Notes: a model not told the origin generated them from the sequence alone. Shown: positions 15,770 to 26,204, counted from the first letter of the stretch. The stretch: 64,000 bases of DNA from Candidatus Puniceispirillum marinum IMCC1322 (GCF_000024465.1 NC_014010.1:1-64000); one strand, 5' to 3'. Translations and numbers: made by a program.

Positions 15770-17009
15770 TCTTGACCAAATGACCGGACTTGGCGGTGTG
15801 CGGAGCGATGCGCTGGCACGCTGGCAAGCCAGTGGTTGGCCGGATGCCAATGTTGAAGCGTGGCGCTTTACGCGGCTTGGGGCGGTGATTGCGCGTGATC
15901 TTGTGCCTGCTATTCAAGGCGGTGAAACAGGACGTGAAACAAGCGCGACGATTGCCAAGATTGCGGCCGAGATGCAGGCGCATGTGATCCGCTTTTATAA
16001 TGGCATGATTGATGTGGCTAGCCTTGACGGGCTGCCTGATGGCATGGTGGCGACACATAGTCTGACATCGGATTTTGATGCGATTGCGGCCGAGGTGGCG
16101 GGGCTTGCCCCGAACGATCATCCGGTTGGCAATCTGTCGTTAGCGGCGATGAGTTCAGGGCTGCGGCTGTCGGTTGCGGCAGGGGTGCAGATTACGCAAC
16201 CAGTATTGTTGGCATTTGAAGGCGATGGTGAAAATGTGTCGGCGCATCCGGTTTTGATGGTCGATGTCGGTATGGGCAGCGCGGCGGTGATTGCCGAATG
16301 GCATCAAAGCCAGCTTGGGTTGAATGCGCCGCTTTGTGCGCTTCGTCTTGCCGATAAAGCGCGGCTTGATTATGCCAAAGTGCAGGCCGAGGGTGCCGAT
16401 AGTGTGCATCTGGCGGCGACGGGTATTGCGCTGGGTGAGGAATCGGTCTTTGCCGGCTTTTCGATTTCGGCAGGTGGCCAGCTGGCACGGTTGGAAACGC
16501 ATGTGACGCTGACTGGCGAAACGGCGGAATGTGGCTTGTCGGCGATCTATCTTGGTCGGGATAAACAGCATCACGATATCACCACCTATATGGATCATGC
16601 GGTTGGGCATTGCCATTCAAACCAGATTATCCGTGGGGTACTGGATGATGCGTCACGTGGAGTGTTTCAAGGCAAGGTGCATGTCGCACCCGATGCCCAG
16701 AAAACCGATGGCCAGCAGATGAGCCGTGCGTTGTTATTGTCACGCAAGGCCGAAGCCGATGCCAAACCCGAACTCGAAATCTATGCCGATGATGTGATCT
16801 GTGCGCATGGTGCCACCGTTGGTGAACTTGATGAAACGCAGCTTTTCTATCTGACCAGCCGGGGCATTCCCAAAGCGAAAGCCCGTGCCATGCTTATCGG
16901 CGCGTTTCTGGATGACGCGATTGATGTGGTGGATAATGCGGCGTTGGCTTCAATGCTTAGGCATATCAGTGATGGCTGGATGGCGGATGTCAAAGGGGTG
17001 TCGCTATGA
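15744..17009 (+). CDS. sufD: Fe-S assembly protein SufD
   Basis: A 421-residue paralogue of SufB with the beta-helix core, ending in the SufD-typical GATVGELDETQLFYLTSRGIPKAKARAMLIGAFLDD. The conserved CAHGATVG (with Cys and His for cluster assembly) is near residue 355. The 5' end overlaps sufC; a second ATG at 15759 is a possible start, five residues shorter. It ends in an ATGA overlap with sufS, indicating translational coupling. Confidence 0.95.
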   Translation: MLASTMQPNLDQMTGLGGVRSDALARWQASGWPDANVEAWRFTRLGAVIARDLVPAIQGGETGRETSATIAKIAAEMQAHVIRFYNGMIDVASLDGLPDGMVATHSLTSDFDAIAAEVAGLAPNDHPVGNLSLAAMSSGLRLSVAAGVQITQPVLLAFEGDGENVSAHPVLMVDVGMGSAAVIAEWHQSQLGLNAPLCALRLADKARLDYAKVQAEGADSVHLAATGIALGEESVFAGFSISAGGQLARLETHVTLTGETAECGLSAIYLGRDKQHHDITTYMDHAVGHCHSNQIIRGVLDDASRGVFQGKVHVAPDAQKTDGQQMSRALLLSRKAEADAKPELEIYADDVICAHGATVGELDETQLFYLTSRGIPKAKARAMLIGAFLDDAIDVVDNAALASMLRHISDGWMADVKGVSL

Positions 17010-18253
17010 CCGATAATCTAGCGCTTAAAACGGCGGTCTTTGATAGTGACGCGATCCGCGCTGACTTTCCGATCCTGTCACGCGAAATTCATGGCAAGCC
17101 GTTGGTATATCTGGATTCAGCCGCCTCGGCACAAAAACCGCATCAGGTGATGGATGCTTTGATGTCTGCCTATACGGATACCTATTCGAATGTGCATCGT
17201 GGTTTGCATTTTCTATCCGAGGCCTCAACCGATGCCTATGAAGCTGTACGCCAGAAAGTTGCCGGATTTATCGGCGCCCCGTCACCCGACGAGATTGTGC
17301 TGACCTCTGGCGCGACCATGGCCTTGAACATGATTGCGCATAGCTGGGCTTTGCCCCGTTTGCAGGCAGGTGATGAGATTCTTATCAGCATTGCCGAACA
17401 TCACGCCAATATCGTGCCATGGCAGATGGTTGCCGAACGTACCGGTGCCGTGTTGCGTGCCTTTCCGATGGATGAAGATGGCAGCTTTTCGATGCAGGCC
17501 ATGACCGAGATGACCAGTGAAAAGACACGGATCATTTCGATATCGCATGTATCGAATGTGCTGGGTACGGTTTATCCGCTGGCCGAGATTGCCAAGCTGG
17601 CAAAATCGGTTGATGCGTTATTTGTCGTTGATGGCTGTCAGGGCGTTGTCCATATGCCAGTTGATGTGACCGCGCTGGGATGTGATTTCTATGTGTTTTC
17701 AGCGCATAAATTATATGGCCCTAATGGCGTTGGCGTGCTGTGGGGCAGGTCTGAGATTCTGGCTGATATGCCGCCCTTCATGGGTGGCGGCGACATGATT
17801 GATCGTGTCACCATTGAGAAAAGCACCTATGCCGCGCCGCCACATCGCTTTGAAGCGGGGACGCCAGCGATTGCCGAAGTTATTGCGCTGGGCGCGGCGG
17901 TTGATTATGTTGAATCAATCGGGATGGCGGCGATACGGGCGCATGAACAGGACGTTCTGTCCTATGCGCATCAGCGTCTAAGTGCGGTTGAGGGGCTCAA
18001 TATCATTGGTACGGCGGTTGGTAAATCGGGCGTTGTGTCATTTACGATGGATTGTGCGCATCCGCATGATATTTCGACGATCATTGACCGTGATGGTGTT
18101 GCGATAAGGGCAGGGCATCATTGCGCCCAGCCGTTAATGGATTATCTGGATGTATCGTCAACAGCGCGGGCGTCGGTTGGTGTTTACACCACTAAAAGTG
18201 AATTTGACGCGCTGGCAACATCATTGGAAAAAGTGGTACGTATTTTCAGCTAG
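17006..18253 (+). CDS. sufS: Group II cysteine desulfurase SufS
   Basis: A 415-residue PLP enzyme that takes sulfur from cysteine for cluster assembly. The PLP lysine is in VFSAHKLYGPNGVGVLWG (about K234), the cofactor contacts include AEHHANIVPWQ, and the catalytic cysteine is in RAGHHCAQPLMDYL (about C373). It begins within the sufD stop (ATGA). No sufE or sufU sulfur acceptor gene is in this window, so one may be elsewhere. Confidence 0.96.
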   Translation: MTDNLALKTAVFDSDAIRADFPILSREIHGKPLVYLDSAASAQKPHQVMDALMSAYTDTYSNVHRGLHFLSEASTDAYEAVRQKVAGFIGAPSPDEIVLTSGATMALNMIAHSWALPRLQAGDEILISIAEHHANIVPWQMVAERTGAVLRAFPMDEDGSFSMQAMTEMTSEKTRIISISHVSNVLGTVYPLAEIAKLAKSVDALFVVDGCQGVVHMPVDVTALGCDFYVFSAHKLYGPNGVGVLWGRSEILADMPPFMGGGDMIDRVTIEKSTYAAPPHRFEAGTPAIAEVIALGAAVDYVESIGMAAIRAHEQDVLSYAHQRLSAVEGLNIIGTAVGKSGVVSFTMDCAHPHDISTIIDRDGVAIRAGHHCAQPLMDYLDVSSTARASVGVYTTKSEFDALATSLEKVVRIFS

Positions 18254-18300
18254 GGCGCATTTTTGGCTAGGTGGTAATTGACCATCAAAAGGTAGAATAG

Positions 18301-18840
18301 ATGAACGATCAGATTGATGAGCAGAAGGATGAGGATGTGGACAATCCCTATAAAGCATCTGCATCCGTAAATATTCCAAGTCATATGCGTTCAGCCGAGG
18401 ACAATAAGCTGGCGCGTGAAAATGACAGTGGTTATCTGGGGCCGGGGTTACCCGAATTTCTGAATTTTGGTGCCAATACGTCGAGCGAAGGTGATGGGTT
18501 CCGTGCAACGGCAGGTAGCCCGCTTGAAGCACCGCAAGGACAGGCTGACGCGGTGGCGATTGAAGATGCGCTGAAATCAGTGCATGATCCTGAGATACCG
18601 GTTAATATTTTTGATCTAGGTCTTATATATGATGTGATAAGGCAGGATAATGGCGATGTCGATATCACAATGTCACTGACCGCGCCCGGATGCCCCGTGG
18701 CAGGCGAAATGCCAGGCCAAGTTGCCGAAGCGGTGGCAAAGGTTGATAGCGTTGGCAGTGTGAGTGTCGAGCTTGTGTGGGATCCAGCATGGACGCCCGA
18801 GCGCATGAGCGATGATGCAAAGCTGGCGCTTGACTGGTAG
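18301..18840 (+). CDS. sufT: SufT-like MIP18/DUF59 protein
   Basis: A 179-residue protein whose C-terminal ~100 residues form the MIP18/PaaD domain (ALKSVHDPEIPVNIFDLGLIYDV, LTAPGCPVAGEMPGQVAEAV, ELVWDPAWTPERMSDDAKL) with the conserved Cys of PGCP. SufT family proteins help mature Fe-S proteins. The first ~80 residues are acidic, low in hydrophobics and probably disordered; such an N-terminal extension is seen in alphaproteobacterial SUF loci. It lies between sufS and sufA in the same direction. Confidence 0.9.
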   Translation: MNDQIDEQKDEDVDNPYKASASVNIPSHMRSAEDNKLARENDSGYLGPGLPEFLNFGANTSSEGDGFRATAGSPLEAPQGQADAVAIEDALKSVHDPEIPVNIFDLGLIYDVIRQDNGDVDITMSLTAPGCPVAGEMPGQVAEAVAKVDSVGSVSVELVWDPAWTPERMSDDAKLALDW

Positions 18841-18889
18841 AATAGCCCTTTGGGTTGCTAATTTGTAATGCGTTTGGAAAGGATAGATC

Positions 18890-19240
18890 ATGTTTGACCC
18901 GAATAAACCGATCGTCACTTTGACGGATAAGGCGGCACTGCATGTTCAAAGCCTGATGAACAAGGCTGAGAGCGATGTTATCGGTCTGCGGGTGGGTATC
19001 AAGACCACCGGTTGTTCAGGTATGCAATATGATGTCCAATTTGCGACCGAGCAAAAACCGTTTGAAGATAAGGTTGAAGAAAAAGGCGTGACTTTATTCA
19101 TTGATCCAACAGCCGTGATGTTTCTGATCGGGTCGGAGATGGATTGGCAGGAAGATAAATTTGCCGCGCGTTTTGTCTTTAATAATCCCAATGAAATTGC
19201 CCGTTGTGGGTGCGGCGAAAGCTTTTCTGTCGCGTCATAG
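18890..19240 (+). CDS. sufA: A-type Fe-S carrier SufA/IscA
   Basis: A 116-residue A-type carrier with the three conserved cysteines: C42 in KTTGCSGMQYDV and the C-terminal pair C106 and C108 in CGCGESF. It passes clusters from the SufBC2D scaffold to client proteins. The ATG has GGAAAGG upstream. Position at the end of the SUF genes fits its role. Confidence 0.95.
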   Translation: MFDPNKPIVTLTDKAALHVQSLMNKAESDVIGLRVGIKTTGCSGMQYDVQFATEQKPFEDKVEEKGVTLFIDPTAVMFLIGSEMDWQEDKFAARFVFNNPNEIARCGCGESFSVAS

Positions 19241-19311
19241 GCGGGTTTCAGAAGCCTGTTTTATGCTGTTACCCATGACAGTATCTGCTGGCGTCAAACT
19301 AGACGGTGAAT

Positions 19312-21165
19312 ATGTCAGACCCGAAGTCAAAGAAAATCATTACGCTGCTTGCCGGTTTGGCGCGTTACACAATACCGCGTGGTAACTGGCGTGTGCGTGG
19401 CCGTATAACGGCGGCCTTTGCCTGTCTTATGGCGGCAAAAGGGTCAAATATAATAACCCCGCTTATGTATGGTGCGGCGGTTGATCTGGTCAATGGTGAT
19501 CAGGGATTTGCGATGTCGGCCCTAATGTGGGTCGTGGCAGGTTATGCACTGGCACGGCTTGGCCAGCAGGTATTCAGCGAAGCCAAGCAATATCTGTTTG
19601 CCAGCGTTGCCCAGCGTGCGGTGCGCGGTGCCGCCTTGAATGCCTTTCGGTATCTGCATAAATTGTCATTGCAGTTTCATCTTGATCGGCAGACAGGCGG
19701 CCTGACAAGGTCGATTGATCGCGGTGCCAAAGGTATTGAATTTCTGCTGACCATCGCCTTTTTCGAGGTGTTGCCCCTATTTGTCGAAATGCTGTTTGTC
19801 AGTGCCATTCTGTGGTCGATGTTCGGATTTTTCTATGCGGCGGTGACATTCGTGACGGTGATGGCCTATGTGATCTTCACGATCAAGGTGACCGAATGGC
19901 GGATACGGTTCCGGCGTGAGATGAATAATGCTGATGAAAGCGCTGCGACACGCGCGGTTGATTCGATGCTGAATTACGAAACAGTCAAATATTTCAATGC
20001 CGAAGAGGTTGAAGCCGAGCGTTATGATACGGCGATGCGCAAATATGAAATCATGGCGGTCAAATCACGTACGTCATTGTCGGTGGTCAATATCGGACAG
20101 GGGGCGGTTATTGCCATTGGTCTGATGGCGATGATGGGGATGGCAGGTCTGGATATCCAGCGCGGATTGCTGACCGTGGGTGATTTTGTGATCGTGAATA
20201 CCTATCTGTTACAGCTCTATCTGCCGCTTAATTTTCTGGGCTGGGTCTATCGGGAGTTACGCCAGTCGCTGGTCGATATGGAACGTATGTTCAAATTGCT
20301 GGATGAAGAACCCGATATTGCCGACAAGCCGGATGCTGGCGATCTGGCTGTTGGCGGCGGTGAGTTGGTCTTTGACAATGTGCATTTTGCCTATGCTGAC
20401 CGGCCTATTCTCAAAGGTGTCAGCTTTCGTGTGCCGCCAGGCAAGCGTACCGCCATTGTTGGCCCAAGCGGGTCTGGCAAAACGACGATTTCGCGGCTGC
20501 TATTCCGCTTTTATGATCCGAATGAAGGCAGTATCTGTCTGGATGGGCAGGATCTGCGCGATGTATCGCAAAGTTCACTCCGCAGTGTCATTGGCGTGGT
20601 GCCGCAGGATACGGTCATGTTTAATTCGACGATTGGCTATAATATCGGCTATGGCCGGCATGATGCCAGCCAGGCCGACATCGAAGCGGCGGCCAAGGCG
20701 GCGGCGATTGATGGCTTTATCAGCAAATTACCCGATGGCTATGACACCCGCGTTGGTGAACGTGGGCTAAAACTGTCTGGCGGTGAAAAACAGCGCGTTG
20801 CGATTGCCCGCGCGATTTTGAAAAAGCCTGCGATCTTTCTGTTTGATGAAGCCACATCGGCGCTGGATAGCCGCACCGAAAAGGATATTCAGCGTTCGCT
20901 GAATGATATTTCACGAAGCCAGACAACATTGGTTATTGCACACCGGCTTTCGACGGTTGTCGATGCTGACGAAATTCTGGTGCTGGCTGATGGTGAAATA
21001 TGTGAGCGTGGGACGCATCGCCAGCTTCTGGCCAAAAACGGGCTTTATGCCATGATGTGGCAACGCCAGTCTGATGGTTTCATAGATGATGATCTGACGA
21101 AAGATTATGATGGCAGTTCTGACTATGACGGTGTCGGCGATAGGCCGCAAGAGGTCATAAGCTGA
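19312..21165 (+). CDS. Atm1-type ABC exporter (heavy-metal/Fe-S linked)
   Basis: A 617-residue half transporter: a membrane domain with about six helices (residues ~20-330) and a C-terminal ATPase with Walker [10 protein letters not shown] (~385), signature [15 protein letters not shown] (~490) and Walker [14 protein letters not shown]. The region [20 protein letters not shown] and [25 protein letters not shown] is characteristic of the Atm1/ABCB7 branch, which exports glutathione persulfide-type compounds in mitochondria and relatives. Placement right after SUF supports that branch. A GTG two codons earlier (19306) is an alternative start. It shares one base with the next gene. Confidence 0.9.
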   Translation: MSDPKSKKIITLLAGLARYTIPRGNWRVRGRITAAFACLMAAKGSNIITPLMYGAAVDLVNGDQGFAMSALMWVVAGYALARLGQQVFSEAKQYLFASVAQRAVRGAALNAFRYLHKLSLQFHLDRQTGGLTRSIDRGAKGIEFLLTIAFFEVLPLFVEMLFVSAILWSMFGFFYAAVTFVTVMAYVIFTIKVTEWRIRFRREMNNADESAATRAVDSMLNYETVKYFNAEEVEAERYDTAMRKYEIMAVKSRTSLSVVNIGQGAVIAIGLMAMMGMAGLDIQRGLLTVGDFVIVNTYLLQLYLPLNFLGWVYRELRQSLVDMERMFKLLDEEPDIADKPDAGDLAVGGGELVFDNVHFAYADRPILKGVSFRVPPGKRTAIVGPSGSGKTTISRLLFRFYDPNEGSICLDGQDLRDVSQSSLRSVIGVVPQDTVMFNSTIGYNIGYGRHDASQADIEAAAKAAAIDGFISKLPDGYDTRVGERGLKLSGGEKQRVAIARAILKKPAIFLFDEATSALDSRTEKDIQRSLNDISRSQTTLVIAHRLSTVVDADEILVLADGEICERGTHRQLLAKNGLYAMMWQRQSDGFIDDDLTKDYDGSSDYDGVGDRPQEVIS

Positions 21166-22133
21166 TGTATCGCCATGCCAGCGAAGCGGGGCTTGTCTTG
21201 CCGTCTGGTACCGATATCAACCAGCCCTATGATGGCCATAATCTGCGCGGGCATCTGGCCGAAATAGCTGATCAAAGCACAATGCAGGGGAAAGTGCGGG
21301 GGCATGTTCTGCTGTGTCCGGGATTTACCGAATTTTGCGAAAAATATAGCGATGTGATAAAGGCGTTCAATGACCGCGGTTATAATGTGCTGGCGATAGA
21401 CTGGCCCGGGCAGGGCATGTCGGGGCATCTGGGGCGGCATCGTATGGCGGTGCATTGTGACAGCTTTGACCAGCATATTGGCGCGATGGACAGATTGATC
21501 ACGGCGGTGGGCTGGCAGGATAGGCCAGTGATACTGTTCGGTCATTCGATGGGCGGGCATCTGGCGTTGCGCCTGTGCCAGCATCTGCGGGCGCAGGTGC
21601 AGGCGGCGATTATCCTGTCGCCGATGATCGTGCCACCCGTCATGCCTGTATGGATGGTGCGTCTCATCACGCAGACGCTTGTTGCGGCAGGGTTCGGGCG
21701 TTTCTATCTGCCGTTTAAAAAGCCGCCGACGCTTGATTATATCAGGCAATTTCGCCCGCATAATCTGCTGTCACGCGATAAAGCCGGATATGAAAGCCAA
21801 TTTGTCTGGTTTGATGATAATCCCGAATTGCGACGGAGTCAGCCAACCGCAGGCTGGGTGCGCGCCGCCTATGAATCATGTGCGCGCACGACATTGAACA
21901 AAGACTGGATGGCGGCGGTAGATTGTCCGGTGCTGGGCTTTGAGGCGGGTGATGAACGGGTGGTGCATAAAAAGTCTAGTGACCGGATGCTGGCCTGTCT
22001 GCCGCATCTGACGCGCTATGAATATGACGGGGCGCGGCATGAATTGCTGAATGAAACACCCGATGTGGTGGCGGATATATGGACGCGGATCGATGCGTTT
22101 TTAGGCGGCCGAGGTCAAAGCCGTTTGAAATAG
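21165..22133 (+). CDS. Alpha/beta hydrolase, lysophospholipase L2/monoglyceride lipase-like
   Basis: A 322-residue serine hydrolase with nucleophile elbow GHSMGG (S128), an oxyanion region LLCPGFTEFCEKY near residue 50, and a C-terminal GARHELLNE supplying the catalytic His. It resembles PldB/monoacylglycerol-lipase proteins; the natural ester is not determinable. The start codon overlaps the exporter's stop (TGATG), so it is probably co-translated with the SUF-linked transporter. Its 3' end overlaps the convergent MFS gene by 19 bases. Confidence 0.85.
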   Translation: MYRHASEAGLVLPSGTDINQPYDGHNLRGHLAEIADQSTMQGKVRGHVLLCPGFTEFCEKYSDVIKAFNDRGYNVLAIDWPGQGMSGHLGRHRMAVHCDSFDQHIGAMDRLITAVGWQDRPVILFGHSMGGHLALRLCQHLRAQVQAAIILSPMIVPPVMPVWMVRLITQTLVAAGFGRFYLPFKKPPTLDYIRQFRPHNLLSRDKAGYESQFVWFDDNPELRRSQPTAGWVRAAYESCARTTLNKDWMAAVDCPVLGFEAGDERVVHKKSSDRMLACLPHLTRYEYDGARHELLNETPDVVADIWTRIDAFLGGRGQSRLK

Positions 22134-23278
22134 CGGCCAGTAGCCAAAGCACATTCCAAAACCGCCAGAGAGAACACCGTCCAAAGCAAAATCGCCATAC
22201 CGCCATTAACGATCATGTGACCAGCCAGAAACGGAAAGCCAAACACGCCAATAAAATAGGACAGGCCAAATAATTGCAAAGTCTGCGGGATGATATCGGG
22301 CTGTGCCTCATTCGCCGCCATCGCCTTGATGATCGGATAGGATACGCCATAGCCAATGCCAAATAATATGGCGCCAAGCACATAGAGAAAGACATTGCTG
22401 TCTTGTAGAATAAACAGCATGACGCTAAACCCCATAACGCCAAGCAAGAGTGCGATCACCGCATAGGGTGATTGCCCGCCCATGAATTGCGCAAATATCA
22501 CACGGCAAATAATCACCGTAACCGTATAAGCCAGAAAATAATCGGCATAGGCCATATTCTGGGCGTCGGCATAGACAATCTGGAAATTGGTGATGCCAGC
22601 AAAAACACTGGCACCAATGCCGACCATGATAATGGGAATAGCGGCACGCGATGTCATTACCTGCTTGATGCTGGTCATTGTCAGTCTGGTTTTATCAATA
22701 ATCTGCTTTTCAATGGTCAGTATCCGCATTGGCGCGGCAAGCCAGAAAAACAAAATGGCGCTGATCCCACATAGGCCGGCCGTGGCTAGAAAAGTCAGTC
22801 CCATGCCAAAGCCCAGCCGCGTCATAGCCGCACCAAATACTGGTGAGAGACCAAACCCAGCCATGATGAAAACCGAAAGAAGGGTGAAATACTGAATGCG
22901 CTCATGCGGGTGAATGACGCGATTTAGCGCTACCGGTGTCAGGGTATAGAACAAACCCCAGCCCGCGCCTAGGAACAGGCCTGCCGCCTCTACTATCAGC
23001 CCAGTTTGACCGGCAAGCCCAAATAACAATCCCGCCACGGTGATCAGACCACCAGATAAAGCGATGGTGGGCATGATGCCTAACCAGCTGGTGATATGGC
23101 CAGAATAAATCACAACAATTAATGTCGCGATCGCTGTCAATGCCAGCACAAAACCGACATCGGCTTCATTGCCACCAAAGTCGGCAAATAAAGCTGGTAA
23201 TAAAAAGGTCAGCCCATAGGCACCCGCTTGCAGGAAAATGCCAAAGAAATAGAGGCTCAATAGCGTTTGGCGCGGCAT
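22115..23278 (-). CDS. MFS transporter
   Basis: A 387-residue membrane protein with about twelve hydrophobic segments and the MFS inter-helix pattern (SGHITSWLGIMPTIALSGGLI). The start ATG at 23278 overlaps the TAA of the upstream cupin gene (TAATG), which makes the pair translationally coupled; the longer frame to 23320 lies inside the cupin gene. Substrate unknown. Confidence 0.85.
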   Translation of the reverse strand: MPRQTLLSLYFFGIFLQAGAYGLTFLLPALFADFGGNEADVGFVLALTAIATLIVVIYSGHITSWLGIMPTIALSGGLITVAGLLFGLAGQTGLIVEAAGLFLGAGWGLFYTLTPVALNRVIHPHERIQYFTLLSVFIMAGFGLSPVFGAAMTRLGFGMGLTFLATAGLCGISAILFFWLAAPMRILTIEKQIIDKTRLTMTSIKQVMTSRAAIPIIMVGIGASVFAGITNFQIVYADAQNMAYADYFLAYTVTVIICRVIFAQFMGGQSPYAVIALLLGVMGFSVMLFILQDSNVFLYVLGAILFGIGYGVSYPIIKAMAANEAQPDIIPQTLQLFGLSYFIGVFGFPFLAGHMIVNGGMAILLWTVFSLAVLECALATGRYFKRL

Positions 23279-23649
23279 TAGGCGGCCTCGCCTCCATCGG
23301 GACCATAGAAAATCACCCATGTTGTCATGCTCTCGCCAAACTGGGTAAAGCGATGCGGCACACCGGCGGCAACAAACAGAAAATCGCCCGGGGCAAACGG
23401 CACGCGTTCATCGGCCATCTCGAAAATGCCAGTGCCATCAATGATGATATAGGCCTCATCCTGACGATGCGGGGTCTGATAATCGGCTTTTACCGGTTCG
23501 TATAGCTCAACTTTAAGGGTGCCATGTTCGAATAAGGTGGCAAATCTCTGAGATATGTCACCGTTTGTTACCTCGGTCAGTGCCTTACGTGCTCTGGATA
23601 GGCTGATATGTGCACATTGTGCAGGCCTTTGGGGGGATTCCTGTGTCAT
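23278..23649 (-). CDS. Single-domain cupin protein
   Basis: A 123-residue small beta-barrel. The cupin motif is seen in HRQDEAYIIIDGTGIF and FAPGDFLFVAAGVPHRF (about residues 60-105), with metal-type His/Glu/His ligands. Such proteins may be enzymes or ligand sensors. It precedes and overlaps the MFS gene, suggesting a role with the transported compound. Confidence 0.82.
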   Translation of the reverse strand: MTQESPQRPAQCAHISLSRARKALTEVTNGDISQRFATLFEHGTLKVELYEPVKADYQTPHRQDEAYIIIDGTGIFEMADERVPFAPGDFLFVAAGVPHRFTQFGESMTTWVIFYGPDGGEAA

Positions 23650-23729
23650 GCTGTCTGCTCCATCAAATCAATAGGCTGATTGTCCGATATTATAGACTGC
23701 AAAGTATTAATAAATAATGAACAGGCTTA

Positions 23730-24488
23730 TTAAACCAAGAATTGTTCCTGAATTGCACGTTCGGTCAAAGAAAACCCAGGATCATATAGTAAATTCAATG
23801 TGATATCGCGCGCCTGAGCGATGGAAACATGTTTGACATGACGAAATTCGGTGCTGTCAGCACTGACGCTAAGTGGCCTGAAATCAGGTTCAAGATTTAC
23901 CAGTTCGACTGCCGAGGTTTCCGGTAGCAATGCCCCGCGCCAGCGCCGTGGCCGGAATGGCGAGATCGGTGTCAAGGCCATTAATTCGGTGCCAAGCGGA
24001 ATGACCGGCCCATGCGCCGACAGATTATAGGCGGTCGAGCCGACAGGCGTTGCCAATAAAACACCATCACAGATCAGCTGTTCAAGTTTGTTTTTGCCAT
24101 CGACAGAAATATTGATATGGGCGGCGTTATGCGTCTGCCGCAATAATGACACTTCGTTGATCGCCAGCGCGTCGTGCGTTGAACCATCCTTGTCGGTGGC
24201 GGTCATGCGCAATGGATGAATGGGGGCGCCTTCGGCGGCGGCGATGCGTTCAGGTAGTTCGGCACTGGCATAGTGATTCATCAAAAAACCAAGATGCCCA
24301 CAATTCATTCCGAAAACAGGCAAGCCAGATGACATGGTTTCATGCAACACATTGAGCATATGCCCGTCACCACCAAGCGCGACAATATGGGTGGCGTCAG
24401 CAAGCGCGCTATGACCATATAGATCGACAAGCTGTTGCAGGCGAATTCTGGCCAGATCATGATTTGATGCGTTAAAATGTATCTTCAT
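23730..24488 (-). CDS. nadK: NAD kinase
   Basis: A 252-residue enzyme making NADP from NAD and ATP. The family motif GGDGHML lies near residue 40, NCGHLGFLMN follows, and the second conserved block is DGVLLATPVGSTAYNLSAHGPV near 150. The start at 24488 gives the normal short N-terminus (MKIHFNASNHDLA); the frame continues 61 codons upstream, overlapping the divergent fdhD gene, but those residues do not look like NadK. Confidence 0.95.
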   Translation of the reverse strand: MKIHFNASNHDLARIRLQQLVDLYGHSALADATHIVALGGDGHMLNVLHETMSSGLPVFGMNCGHLGFLMNHYASAELPERIAAAEGAPIHPLRMTATDKDGSTHDALAINEVSLLRQTHNAAHINISVDGKNKLEQLICDGVLLATPVGSTAYNLSAHGPVIPLGTELMALTPISPFRPRRWRGALLPETSAVELVNLEPDFRPLSVSADSTEFRHVKHVSIAQARDITLNLLYDPGFSLTERAIQEQFLV

Positions 24489-24656
24489 AAATAACCTGTT
24501 GCCCCGCGTGCATGATGCCAGAAGCGGTGATAAAGCGACTGTCTTTGAAATGAGCATAATCAGTTTATCAGGTAAAGGCAAAATTAGGACGTGTGAATAA
24601 GGTATTTCGTATAAAAGGCTTGAAAGAGGAGGGGCGTTTCCGCCACTGTTGTCAGC

Positions 24657-25559
24657 ATGAGTGATAAACAAAAAAATGTGCCATCCTTGTTGATCGCGCC
24701 TGAACCCGATGCGGACGGTCTGACGCAGACTGTTGCCGGCCTGAACGAAGCTGGCGCGCCGATCAATCTACCTGTCGTTACCGAAAAACCGATTACGCTG
24801 TTTCTGAATAATCAGGAAATCGTGACCTCGATGACATTGGGCGACTGGGTGCCGGAACTGGCGGTCGGGTATTTTTTGAATCAGAACATGCTGCGCCATG
24901 ACGATCAGATCACCGGCGTAGATATTGATGATGATCTGGGCGTCTGTATTGTGCGCACCGCGCGTGAAACCGATTTTGAAGCCAAGATGAAACGCAAAAT
25001 TCGCACCAGCGGCTGTGCCGAAGGTACGGCCTATGGCGATATGATGGAACGTTTTGACGATATTACATTGGCCGCCGATGCCACCTTCAAGGCAAGCTGG
25101 CTTGTCGGCTTGTCAAAAGCCATCAATACTACGCCCAGCCTGTATCTCAGCGCGGGTGCTATTCATGGATGTGTGTTGTGCAAGGCAGATCAGCCGTTGG
25201 TCTATATGGAAGATATAGGCCGGCATAATGCGGTTGATAAAATTGCTGGCTGGATGTTTTTGAACAAGGTTGCACCAGAGGATAAGATTTTCTATACGAC
25301 CGGACGGTTGACCACCGAAATGGTTATCAAGACCGTACAGATGCAGATTCCAGTTCTGGTCTCGCGTTCGGGCTTTACCGCCGCGGCTGTCGAACTGGCA
25401 CGCGCGGCTGATCTGACGCTGATCGGACGTGCCAAGGGCAAACGCTTTATTGCGTTGGCTGGGCAACAGCGGATCGATTTTGATATTGAAGCTGGCGCCA
25501 CCACAGACGCTGAATTTGCCGATAGCCCATCGCGCCAGCGCGCCCAACAGGATAAATGA
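24657..25559 (+). CDS. fdhD: Formate dehydrogenase sulfurtransferase FdhD
   Basis: A 300-residue protein required for activity of molybdenum formate dehydrogenases; it hands sulfur from a cysteine desulfurase to the Mo cofactor. It shows LFLNNQEIVTSM, GYFLNQNML, MEDIGRHNAVDKIAGWM and SRSGFTAAAVELA. In place of the E. coli CxxC loop it has one cysteine (TSGCAEGT, C120), and a separate CVLC at 172-175. No formate dehydrogenase gene is in the window. mobA follows after ten bases. Confidence 0.93.
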   Translation: MSDKQKNVPSLLIAPEPDADGLTQTVAGLNEAGAPINLPVVTEKPITLFLNNQEIVTSMTLGDWVPELAVGYFLNQNMLRHDDQITGVDIDDDLGVCIVRTARETDFEAKMKRKIRTSGCAEGTAYGDMMERFDDITLAADATFKASWLVGLSKAINTTPSLYLSAGAIHGCVLCKADQPLVYMEDIGRHNAVDKIAGWMFLNKVAPEDKIFYTTGRLTTEMVIKTVQMQIPVLVSRSGFTAAAVELARAADLTLIGRAKGKRFIALAGQQRIDFDIEAGATTDAEFADSPSRQRAQQDK

Positions 25560-25568
25560 GCAATCCAG

Positions 25569-26204
25569 ATGAATAATTCGTTAGATTCTGATCATGTTGG
25601 CTATTTGCTGCTTGCTGGTGGGCAGTCACGGCGTATGGGCGGTGGCGATAAGAATCTGATGCTGCTTGGCGGCAAGCCACTTTTACAGCATGTGCTTGAC
25701 CGGATTGATATCGGCACAGCCCCCGTTTTGTTGAATGCGAATGGCGATGCGGCACGTTATGCCAGCTTTGATATGCCCGTCCGTGCTGATGTGGTTGATG
25801 GCTTTGCCGGACCGCTGGCGGGCATATTGACCGGATTGGAATGGGCGGCACGCGAATATCCGGAAATCTCCCATATGATTAGCCTTGCTACCGATGCGCC
25901 GTTTCTGCCGCGTGATCTGCCAACGCGGCTGATGGCGGGATTGATCGATGCGGGGGCAGATATAGCCCAGGCCGCTTCGCCAGATAACATGGATGGAAAC
26001 ACCAGACGGCATCCGGTGTTTGCGATCTGGCCGGTGGCATTGGCCGTTGATCTGCGACATGCGCTGGTTGATCAGGATATCCGCAAGATTGATGATTTTA
26101 CCGCCCGTTATCACTGTGCGGTAGTGCCTTTTGAAGGGATGCCGGATCCCTTCATGAATCTGAATCGCCCTGAAGATTTTGCCATAGCGCAAGATTATAT
26201 TTAG
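25569..26204 (+). CDS. mobA: Molybdenum cofactor guanylyltransferase MobA
   Basis: A 211-residue nucleotidyltransferase that adds GMP to molybdopterin to form the MGD cofactor. The signature LLAGGQSRRMGGGDKNL at the N-terminus and GPLAGILTGLEWA, ATDAPFLPRDL further in are diagnostic. Pairing with fdhD fits cofactor supply to a formate dehydrogenase encoded elsewhere. Confidence 0.95.
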   Translation: MNNSLDSDHVGYLLLAGGQSRRMGGGDKNLMLLGGKPLLQHVLDRIDIGTAPVLLNANGDAARYASFDMPVRADVVDGFAGPLAGILTGLEWAAREYPEISHMISLATDAPFLPRDLPTRLMAGLIDAGADIAQAASPDNMDGNTRRHPVFAIWPVALAVDLRHALVDQDIRKIDDFTARYHCAVVPFEGMPDPFMNLNRPEDFAIAQDYI

